From the NCBI GenBank assembly GCA_965238025.1, contig OZ250162.1, forward strand, positions 2,852,001 to 2,916,000: a DNA stretch of 64,000 bases, given 5' to 3'. This document shows positions 15,898 to 24,617 of this stretch, in pieces. The first letter of the stretch is position 1. Each line of letters starts with the position of its first letter. The stretch comes from Pelagihabitans sp965238025. Lineage in GTDB: Bacteria > Bacteroidota > Bacteroidia > Flavobacteriales > Flavobacteriaceae. The notes below the pieces were generated by a model. That model did not search any database and was not told the DNA's origin. It saw nothing but the letters and a program-made list of their open reading frames with translations. The translations under genes were made by a program, and so were the position numbers.

Positions 15898-18800
15898 TTG
15901 AGCACTATTAAACATAAAATAATAGCAAATTACTGGAAAGATAAACTAAAAGACTATGGGCTTTTCGAACAAGAAAGCCATGTTTTTTTTTCAAGTGTAA
16001 GTAATAGTATTAATAATGATAAACTTGGATATTTTTTAAAGGTAACTTCGGGAAATGAAATCGCGGAATTTACCATTTTACTTTCAGTTTTTGGTGCTCT
16101 ATCACAACGATATTTTGAAGATTGCCAATTAATTTTTTCAAAAAAGATAATAGAAAATGAAAGTACTCCATTATTATACGCCCTTGATTCAATAAAAGAT
16201 AAAACACTAAGGCAGTATATTCAAAGAGTCAAGGAAGAGGTTCAGGAAGTTTATAAACATATGGATTATGCCGACTCCCCTATTAAAGGAGGTGGTTTTG
16301 CGAATTATGCTCCTTACGCGTTTTCTTATAATAATGAGATTGAAGGTAATTCAATTCCATTTCATTTAGTAGTAAGAAAGTTCAGAAATGCTGGTTACAA
16401 AATTTCTATATCTTTTTCGAGCAATTTTGTCAAGAAACATGTTGTAGTTCATTTTTTGGAAAGTTTCAAAAATTGGATAGTAAATTTGGAAGACTACCTA
16501 ACCGAATTTGTTGATGGTATTTCAATATTAGCAGCAGGGGAGGAAGAATTATTATTAAATGTTTTTAATGATACAAAAATTGATTTTGATTCAAGTCAGA
16601 CAATCATAAGTTTGTTTACTAAACAAGTAATTGCTATACCAGATGATATAGCTATCATTTTTGGTGATAAAAAAATGAGTTATCGTTCGCTAGATGAACA
16701 ATCAAATCAATTAGCTCATTACTTATTAAAAAAACATCAGTTATGTCCTGAAGATTTAGTGGCCGTTAAATTAGAACGAAGTGAATGGTTGGTTATATCA
16801 TTATTAGCCATATTAAAATTAGGCTCCACCTATGTCCCAATAGATATTAATTACCCTCAGGACCGCATTAGTTATATTGAAAATGATAGTAATTCTAAAG
16901 TGGTTATCGATGAATTGTTGTTAGGAGAATTTAAAGGCGTCCAAGATGATTTTTCAAAAGAGAAGATAGATGTTAATTATGAAGCAGATACTTTAGCTTA
17001 TATTATCTATACATCGGGTACTACTGGTAATCCAAAGGGAGTAATGATAACCCATGGTAATGCAGTAGGTCTAATTCAGTGGTCCCAAAAGGAATTTGAT
17101 AGCTCAATATTTAGTACAGTCTATGCTGCGACATCCCATTGTTTTGATTTGTCGATTTTTGAGATGTTTTACACGCTATCCGTCGGAAAGACAATAAGGG
17201 TTCTTAGTAGTGGTTTAGATATTCCCTCCTATCTAAGTTTAGATAAAAGTATTTTATTAAATACCGTTCCTTCAACAATTAGAAAAATACTGGAAGAGGG
17301 GCACAATTTAAGTAATGTTGCTGTCTTAAACTTAGCCGGAGAGCCTTTTCCATTGGATATCGCCAATAAGTTCACAAAAACGACTATCGATGTTAGGAAC
17401 CTTTATGGACCTTCTGAAGATACTACGTACAGTACTTATTATAAATTAACCAATGATGTATACAAAGGAAGTGTACCTATTGGAAAACCTATTTCAAATA
17501 CGCGTGCATATATACTTGATGATAGTTTTGGGCTTTTACCTGTTGGGGTTACAGGTAAACTTTATCTTTCCGGAACAGGGTTAACGGCTGGATATTTAAA
17601 TCGTCCAGATTTAACTTCAGGGAAGTTTATAAATAACCCTTATGAAGAAGGAGCCAAAATGTACGACACGGGTGACTTGGCAAGATGGCAGACTGACGGT
17701 AATATTATGTACCTAGGGAGGAAAGATAATCAGATTAAATTAAGGGGGTATCGGATTGAGTTAGGGGAGATAGAAAATACAATATCACAATTTTCCGAGG
17801 ATATTCAACAAGTAGTTGTGGTTATAAAAAAACTCCAAAAAGAAGAAACTTTAGTAGCGTATTATGTTGAAAACAATATAGTTGATAAATCACAGTTAAG
17901 ATTATATTTAGTAGGGAATCTACCATCTTATATGATCCCTAATCACTTTGTTATACTCGACTCAATACCATTAACACCTAATGGTAAGGTGGATAAAAAG
18001 GCATTACCGGAAGTTGCTTCATCAGATGTAATTAGAGACGCTTATCTAGCTCCGGGTAATGATACCGAAGAGAGGCTAATATTCATTTGGGAAGAAATAC
18101 TAGGAATAAAAGATATAGGCGTAAGAGATAATTTCTTTGAGCTAGGCGGTCATAGTTTGATGATTTCGCAGATGTTCAATAGGGTACATAAGAGGATGAA
18201 TAAAAGTATCTCTTTTAAGGCTTTTTATTCAAATCCAACTGTTACAGGGGTAAGTAAATTACTGCAAAAAGATGTATTTAAAGCTATAAGGAAAGCACCT
18301 AGATCAGATTCATATCCCGTAACTCCATCCCAACATCGCCTATGGCTATTAAGTCAAATAGAAAAAAGTAATCAAGCATATCGGATTACCGGAGCTGTAT
18401 CATTAGAAGGGAATATTGTTGTTGAAAATTTCACAAAATCATTTAACCATGTAGTAAATCGTCATGAGATATTACGAACCTATTTTAAGAATAATGAAGA
18501 AGGTGTTTTACGCCAGTACCTAATACCAGAATCAGATTTTGATTATAGATTATCTATTGAGGATTTTTCTCAATCGGATATGCCATATGAATCAGTTGAA
18601 AGATATGTACAAGAATGCCAGAATAAAGGCTATGATTTATCTATGGGACCATTATTTATGGCTTCGCTTATAAGGGTAAGTAACAATAAGTTTATATTTT
18701 TCCTGTCAATGCATCATATCATTAGTGATGGATGGTCACTTGAGGTTTTGACTTCGGAAATTATAAAGTGCTATAGACAATTACCGACTGAAGAAGCTCC

Positions 18801-21800
18801 GTCATTACATGATTTGTCTATACAATTTAAAGATTACGCAGTTTGGTTAAAAGAAACAAGTAAAAAAAGGGAACATAAGCAGGCTAAAGAATATTGGTTA
18901 AATGTTTTTAAAGGAAATCTTCCAGTTTTGGAACTGCCGAGCTTTACAAATCGTCCGCTGATTAAAACGTATTCTGGTGACACTTTAAATTATTCGTATT
19001 CAAAAGAAGTTTTATTACGGTTAAAAGATTTTTCACAACATCATCAAGTAACACTATTTATGACTTTGATGACGACGCTAAAGATCTTGCTTTCTAGGTA
19101 CAGTAATCAAAGAGACATTATTGTAGGTACTGCTACAGCAGGAAGAGAGCATCCAGATTTAGAATCTCAAGTGGGATTGTACCTTAATACATTGGCAATA
19201 CGAACACACTTAGGAAAGCAGGATAGCTTTTTGAAGTTACTAGAGAAGGTGAGACAACAATTATTGGATGCATATGCGCATCAAGAATATCCTTTTGATC
19301 AGTTAGTTGGCCAGCTCGATTTGAAGAGGGATACTTCAAGGTCGCCGTTGTTTGATGTCATGGCAATATTACAAAACCAACAACAATTATCTGGTTTTAG
19401 AAATGAAAAAGAGCTTACAGATGTAACCATAGATGAGTTTAAAATAAACCGGAAAACATCACAATTTGATTTGTCCTTTACCTTTATTGAAAAAGAGGAA
19501 GGTTTATCATTAGAGTTATGTTATAACACTGATATATATGAAGACTCTTTTGTAGCAGGTATTTTTTCTCATCTGGAAAATATATTTAATCAAATATTGG
19601 TGCTTCCAGATATAGAAATAGAAGCAATTGACTTTTTGACAGTTAATGAAAAACAAATTTTACTCGAAGATTTAAATGACACTCAGGTTGGTTTTAATGT
19701 AGATCAAACCATCATTGATTTGTTTAAAGAGCAGGTATCAAAGACGCCAGAAAGCATGGCGATTGTATTTGGAGATAATTGTATAAACTATCGCTCATTA
19801 GATGATAAATCAAGTCAACTAGCCCATTATTTACTACAAAATTATGGGGTTAATCCAGAAGATTTAATTGCGGTTAAACTAGAGCGTAGCGAGTGGTTAA
19901 TTATATCATTATTGGCAATATTAAAATCAGGAGGAGCATATGTGCCTATTGATAAAGAATATCCAGAAACTAGAATACAATATATAATTGAAGATGCAGA
20001 CACCAAAATTGTTATTGACGAAAAGTTTTTAAGCAAATTTTTTAATGAAAATCAATTCCCAACTCGTTCTCCAGAGGTGAAAGTATCTCCTGATCATCTT
20101 GCATATGTGATTTATACTTCTGGGTCAACAGGCAAACCAAAAGGAGTAATGATAGAGCATAAGAGTCTTTTGAACCTATGTTTATGGCATAAAGATGCAT
20201 ATGGTGTTAATGGATCTAGTAGAGGTACATTGTTTTCCGGGGTTGCATTTGACGCATCTGTTTGGGAAATTTATCCATATTTATTGTCAGGAGCTACACT
20301 ATACCCAATTAATGATAATGAAATACGTCTTAACACAAATAAACTAGTTTCTTTTCTCAAAGATCAAAGAATAACGCATACTTATTTACCGTCTAAAATT
20401 TGCCAAAATTTAATAGAGCAAGGTATTAGGAATCTTAATACTATAATTTTAACAGGAGGAGAAGCATTAAAATATTCCAAAAAAACCACATTACAGATTT
20501 ATAATAATTATGGACCGACAGAAAATACAGTAGTTACCTCATACTATAATTGTAAAGATATTTTTAAAGAAAATATTCCAATTGGTAAACCAATTGATAA
20601 TACGGAGGTCTATATTTTGTCAGAAAACCTGGTATTACAACCTATTGGAGTGATAGGTGAATTGTGTATTTCGGGTATTGGTTTGTCTAGAGGATATTTT
20701 GGTCGCCCGAAATTAACACAGGAGAAATTCATAGAGCACCCTTTTGAAGAAGGGAGGCGTCTATACAAAACTGGAGATATTGCTAGATGGCTACCCGATG
20801 GAAATCTAGAGTTTGTTGGTAGAAAAGATCAACAGATTAAAATAAGAGGTAATCGTATAGAGTTGGGTGAAATAGAATATGCAATAATTGAATATTCTGA
20901 ATTTATAAACCAAGCCGTTGTGGTACTGAATGAAATAAACCAGGAAAAGGTTTTAGTAGCGCATTATGTAGCCTCTGGATTAATTGATAACGGCAAATTA
21001 AGAGAGTTCCTAACCTCTCACTTACCTTACTATATGGTTCCGGGGTATTTTTCGAAAATAGAGACTATTCCTTTAACAGCAAATGGTAAAATAAACAGAA
21101 AGAAATTACCAAAAATCACGAAGTCCGATATCATAAGAAAAAAGTATGTAGCTCCGACGAATGAAACAGAAGAGAAAATAGTTCATATTTGGAAGGAAAT
21201 ATTGGAGCTTAGTACAGTTGGAATTACGGATGATTTCTTTGAATTGGGTGGGCATAGTTTGTTATTAAATAAATTGACCAATGAATATCATAGGATATTC
21301 AATAAAGACATGGATTTAAAGGAAATCTATGCTAATACAACCCCAAAAGACCATGCGAAATTTTTGAAAGAAAAAATTGCTTCTGGTTTTCATGAGATTG
21401 AAAAAATTGCAGAGCAACAATACTATGAATCATCCCCATCTCAAATTCGTTTTTGGCTGTTATATAGGATTCATGGAAAATCAAAAGAATTCAATATTTA
21501 TAGTAAGCTACCACTACCAATTGATCTTGATGTAGAAATTTTTGAATCTACATTTAATGAATTACTAAAAAGGCATGAGATTTTAAGAACAGTGTTTATA
21601 GAAGAGAATGGAACACCTAAACAAAAAATTCTTTCATATGAGCCTATAGAAATTGCGTACCATGAAACAAATGAGGCCATGGCTGTGCAAAGTACGGTAT
21701 ATAATCACAAATTTGATTTAGGTATTTTTCCGCTTTTTAAGGTTGCTTTAGTAAAAGAACATAATGATTTTATGTTATTCTTTAATATGCATCATATTAT

Positions 21801-24612
21801 ATGTGATGGTTGGTCTATTGGAATTATTTATCAAGAATTAATGGAAATCTATAGATCTAGACTTTCAGAAACAACACCTAATATTCCATCAGTAAATATT
21901 CATTATAAAGATTATTCCCAATGGATAAATAACCTTCTTTCTAATGATGCTGGAATGGATTCTCAATTGAACTATTGGAAAGAAAAGTTATCAGGAAAGA
22001 TTCCCTATCTACAATTACCTGCTGATTATACGAACAAATTAAAAAGCACAGAAACTAAATCGGCATATTATAAAGTTTTTCTAGAAAATGAATCAAAACT
22101 TAAAATAGAGGCATTATCGGCAAGCTATAAGTGTAGTGTTTTTTCTGTATTTGTGGCGACATTAAAAATGCTTTTAAATAGATTAACATCAGAAGAAGAT
22201 ATTGTTATCGGTATCCCCGCTGCTAATAGAAATCACTACCAATTAAAAAATATGGTGGGGTGTTTTCTAAATACACTTATGTTACGGGATACATTAGATG
22301 TTAATGCATCTTTTCACAACTTTTTATTAGATGTAAACAAGACATTAATTAATGGCCTGGCTCATCAAAATTACCCTTTTGAGTATGTATTGGAACAGCT
22401 CAATATTCCGAAAGACCAAAGTCGGTTTCCTTTAAGTTCTGTCTTTCTAAATATGCTAGATTTTGACGCAAAATCTACAGAAGTAATCCATGATTTTAAT
22501 TTTCAATATGGAAATTTAGAAGCATCGCCTAAATTTGACTTTGAATGTTATTTAAAAAGCTACACGAATGGATATGAAGTCAATTGTGTCTATAATAGCG
22601 AGCTATTTAAAAAAGAAACGATTAAGTATTGGATAGATGAATATATGTCTATTGTTAAACAGGTTGTTGAGACTCCTTTAGTATTAATTAATGGGTTCAA
22701 TATTTTTGATGAATACATTGTTGAAGTTGAGGATCCAAAGCCTTTAAATGAATTTGATTTCTTCGAAACAGAAGAAATAAACCAAAGTATCATAGACAGA
22801 TTTGAAAAGCAAGTATCAAAATTTCCGGATAGGATTGCTATCGCATGCGATTATAAATTCATTACCTACCAAGAGTTAAATAAAAGAGCTAATTATCTTG
22901 GACATAAAATAGTTCGAGAAACTAGTAATGAACACCATAGAATTACATTATTATTACACCACGAAGAGTCATCTATTATAGGAATGTTGGGAGTACTAAA
23001 AACAGGACATTCATATGTGCCTATAGATCCTTTAAGTCCATTAAATAGGATACAATTTATAATACAGGATTCTGGTAGCGATATAATAATTTGCAGTGAT
23101 GAGACTTTCGAAAAGACAATGCTACTTAAACAGCATATGCCAAATCTTAAGATATTAGTTCTTTCATCGAATGAAATCGTTCCAGAAACTTCTAATTTAG
23201 AAATCAACATTGACCCGCAAAATGAAGCTTATATATTATATACATCGGGGTCTACCGGAACTCCTAAAGGTGTAATACAAAACCATAGAAATATACTCCA
23301 CTTTATTAGAGTGTACACAAATAATATTCATATTTCTAAAGATGATACTTTAAGTGTATTTTCTACCTACACTTTTGATGCTTCTGTAAAAGATATATAC
23401 GGCGCTATATTAAATGGAGCTATAGTAGGGATTTATGATATTACTAAAAACGGATTGAATAATTTAGCCAATTGGTTAAGATTTCAAAACGTTACCATAA
23501 TACATATGGTACCCACAATTTATAGATACTTTTTGAAAGAGTTAGAAGAAAATGAGGTTTTAGAAACTGTAAGGATAGTAGATTTAGGAGGTGAGGCATG
23601 TTACAAATCTGATTTTGATGGTTTTAAAAAATATTTTTCAAAAAAAGCCTTATTAGTAAATGATTATGGACCCACGGAGTCTACTATAGTATCACAGAAA
23701 TTTTTATCACATGATTCTTTAATAACAAGAAATAGCATTCCTCTAGGTAAAGCAGTTGAAGAAACTGAGATTTATGTTTTAGATGAGAATAATAATAGAA
23801 AAGGAATCTATCAAGAAGGAGAAATTGTTTTTAAGAGCGATTACCTTTCTTTAGGTTATTTGAATTGTAATGAATTAACCGAAAGAGCATTCATACCAGA
23901 CCCAATTCGGTTAGATGGCAGCATAGTATATAAATCTGGAGATATAGGGAGAGTGCTTCCTACCGGAGAGATAGAATTTATTAAACGTAAAGATGGGCAG
24001 GTTAAATTAAATGGCCAAAGAATAGAATTAGCCGATATTGAACAGAACTTATTAAAAATACCTGAAATAGAAGAAGCCATTGTTTTATTAAAGAATATTG
24101 GAGAAGATAAATTAGTAGCCTACATAAAAACGAATGAAAAAATTGATCGAGATGCCATTATTTCTCATCTAGGGCATCATGTTCCGGCACATATGATTCC
24201 TTTACTATATGTTTTTATGGATGATTTTCCTCTTACCAGAACTGGTAAAATAAATAAAAGAGATTTACCCATTCCATCTGTAAAAGAGTTCAAAAAAGAA
24301 TTTCTTGCTCCTAGTAACGAAACAGAATTACTATTAGTAGAAATTATCGCTGATTCTTTAGATATAGATGAAGAAAAGATAAGTCTAAACGACAGCTTTT
24401 TTGATTTAGGTGGGAATTCTTTGAAAATGATTAAAGTTTTGAATTTAATAAATGAAAAACTTAATGTTGAGTTAAAACTACTAACATTATTTAAATACCC
24501 AACGATACGTTTATTGGTTGAAGAAATATATGGAGAAAAAGTTCAAAAAGAACTAATCGAAGATAATATGTCTGAGTCTATTGACGATATGATTGATTTA
24601 ATAAGCGAGTAA
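15898..24612 (+). CDS. NRPS1: three-module non-ribosomal peptide synthetase, (C-lobe)-A-T-C-A-T-C-A-T
   Basis: 2904 residues; TTG start, since no ATG exists in frame between the upstream stop (15862) and residue ~120. Residues 1-235 match only the C-terminal lobe of a condensation domain and lack HHxxxDG. Then come A1 (~240-705), T1 (Ser753), C1 (~805-1240, HHIISDG at His939-940), A2 (~1268-1735), T2 (Ser1787), C2 (~1842-2270, HHIICDG at His1965-1966), A3 (~2295-2780) and T3 (Ser2841). All three A domains keep the A3 loop, YGPxE, GDxxR and the A10 lysine. Hand-read codes: A1 DLFNNALTYK (Ala-like), A2 DAWYITNVVK (nearest Leu-type DAWFLGNVVK), A3 DAKHDGDIVK (unassigned; Lys239 as in Glu-type codes). 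The tail IDDMIDLISE probably docks to PKS1, which starts 5 bp downstream. It is probably the first enzyme of the line. Confidence 0.93.
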   Translation: MSTIKHKIIANYWKDKLKDYGLFEQESHVFFSSVSNSINNDKLGYFLKVTSGNEIAEFTILLSVFGALSQRYFEDCQLIFSKKIIENESTPLLYALDSIKDKTLRQYIQRVKEEVQEVYKHMDYADSPIKGGGFANYAPYAFSYNNEIEGNSIPFHLVVRKFRNAGYKISISFSSNFVKKHVVVHFLESFKNWIVNLEDYLTEFVDGISILAAGEEELLLNVFNDTKIDFDSSQTIISLFTKQVIAIPDDIAIIFGDKKMSYRSLDEQSNQLAHYLLKKHQLCPEDLVAVKLERSEWLVISLLAILKLGSTYVPIDINYPQDRISYIENDSNSKVVIDELLLGEFKGVQDDFSKEKIDVNYEADTLAYIIYTSGTTGNPKGVMITHGNAVGLIQWSQKEFDSSIFSTVYAATSHCFDLSIFEMFYTLSVGKTIRVLSSGLDIPSYLSLDKSILLNTVPSTIRKILEEGHNLSNVAVLNLAGEPFPLDIANKFTKTTIDVRNLYGPSEDTTYSTYYKLTNDVYKGSVPIGKPISNTRAYILDDSFGLLPVGVTGKLYLSGTGLTAGYLNRPDLTSGKFINNPYEEGAKMYDTGDLARWQTDGNIMYLGRKDNQIKLRGYRIELGEIENTISQFSEDIQQVVVVIKKLQKEETLVAYYVENNIVDKSQLRLYLVGNLPSYMIPNHFVILDSIPLTPNGKVDKKALPEVASSDVIRDAYLAPGNDTEERLIFIWEEILGIKDIGVRDNFFELGGHSLMISQMFNRVHKRMNKSISFKAFYSNPTVTGVSKLLQKDVFKAIRKAPRSDSYPVTPSQHRLWLLSQIEKSNQAYRITGAVSLEGNIVVENFTKSFNHVVNRHEILRTYFKNNEEGVLRQYLIPESDFDYRLSIEDFSQSDMPYESVERYVQECQNKGYDLSMGPLFMASLIRVSNNKFIFFLSMHHIISDGWSLEVLTSEIIKCYRQLPTEEAPSLHDLSIQFKDYAVWLKETSKKREHKQAKEYWLNVFKGNLPVLELPSFTNRPLIKTYSGDTLNYSYSKEVLLRLKDFSQHHQVTLFMTLMTTLKILLSRYSNQRDIIVGTATAGREHPDLESQVGLYLNTLAIRTHLGKQDSFLKLLEKVRQQLLDAYAHQEYPFDQLVGQLDLKRDTSRSPLFDVMAILQNQQQLSGFRNEKELTDVTIDEFKINRKTSQFDLSFTFIEKEEGLSLELCYNTDIYEDSFVAGIFSHLENIFNQILVLPDIEIEAIDFLTVNEKQILLEDLNDTQVGFNVDQTIIDLFKEQVSKTPESMAIVFGDNCINYRSLDDKSSQLAHYLLQNYGVNPEDLIAVKLERSEWLIISLLAILKSGGAYVPIDKEYPETRIQYIIEDADTKIVIDEKFLSKFFNENQFPTRSPEVKVSPDHLAYVIYTSGSTGKPKGVMIEHKSLLNLCLWHKDAYGVNGSSRGTLFSGVAFDASVWEIYPYLLSGATLYPINDNEIRLNTNKLVSFLKDQRITHTYLPSKICQNLIEQGIRNLNTIILTGGEALKYSKKTTLQIYNNYGPTENTVVTSYYNCKDIFKENIPIGKPIDNTEVYILSENLVLQPIGVIGELCISGIGLSRGYFGRPKLTQEKFIEHPFEEGRRLYKTGDIARWLPDGNLEFVGRKDQQIKIRGNRIELGEIEYAIIEYSEFINQAVVVLNEINQEKVLVAHYVASGLIDNGKLREFLTSHLPYYMVPGYFSKIETIPLTANGKINRKKLPKITKSDIIRKKYVAPTNETEEKIVHIWKEILELSTVGITDDFFELGGHSLLLNKLTNEYHRIFNKDMDLKEIYANTTPKDHAKFLKEKIASGFHEIEKIAEQQYYESSPSQIRFWLLYRIHGKSKEFNIYSKLPLPIDLDVEIFESTFNELLKRHEILRTVFIEENGTPKQKILSYEPIEIAYHETNEAMAVQSTVYNHKFDLGIFPLFKVALVKEHNDFMLFFNMHHIICDGWSIGIIYQELMEIYRSRLSETTPNIPSVNIHYKDYSQWINNLLSNDAGMDSQLNYWKEKLSGKIPYLQLPADYTNKLKSTETKSAYYKVFLENESKLKIEALSASYKCSVFSVFVATLKMLLNRLTSEEDIVIGIPAANRNHYQLKNMVGCFLNTLMLRDTLDVNASFHNFLLDVNKTLINGLAHQNYPFEYVLEQLNIPKDQSRFPLSSVFLNMLDFDAKSTEVIHDFNFQYGNLEASPKFDFECYLKSYTNGYEVNCVYNSELFKKETIKYWIDEYMSIVKQVVETPLVLINGFNIFDEYIVEVEDPKPLNEFDFFETEEINQSIIDRFEKQVSKFPDRIAIACDYKFITYQELNKRANYLGHKIVRETSNEHHRITLLLHHEESSIIGMLGVLKTGHSYVPIDPLSPLNRIQFIIQDSGSDIIICSDETFEKTMLLKQHMPNLKILVLSSNEIVPETSNLEINIDPQNEAYILYTSGSTGTPKGVIQNHRNILHFIRVYTNNIHISKDDTLSVFSTYTFDASVKDIYGAILNGAIVGIYDITKNGLNNLANWLRFQNVTIIHMVPTIYRYFLKELEENEVLETVRIVDLGGEACYKSDFDGFKKYFSKKALLVNDYGPTESTIVSQKFLSHDSLITRNSIPLGKAVEETEIYVLDENNNRKGIYQEGEIVFKSDYLSLGYLNCNELTERAFIPDPIRLDGSIVYKSGDIGRVLPTGEIEFIKRKDGQVKLNGQRIELADIEQNLLKIPEIEEAIVLLKNIGEDKLVAYIKTNEKIDRDAIISHLGHHVPAHMIPLLYVFMDDFPLTRTGKINKRDLPIPSVKEFKKEFLAPSNETELLLVEIIADSLDIDEEKISLNDSFFDLGGNSLKMIKVLNLINEKLNVELKLLTLFKYPTIRLLVEEIYGEKVQKELIEDNMSESIDDMIDLISE

Positions 24613-24617
24613 ATAGT

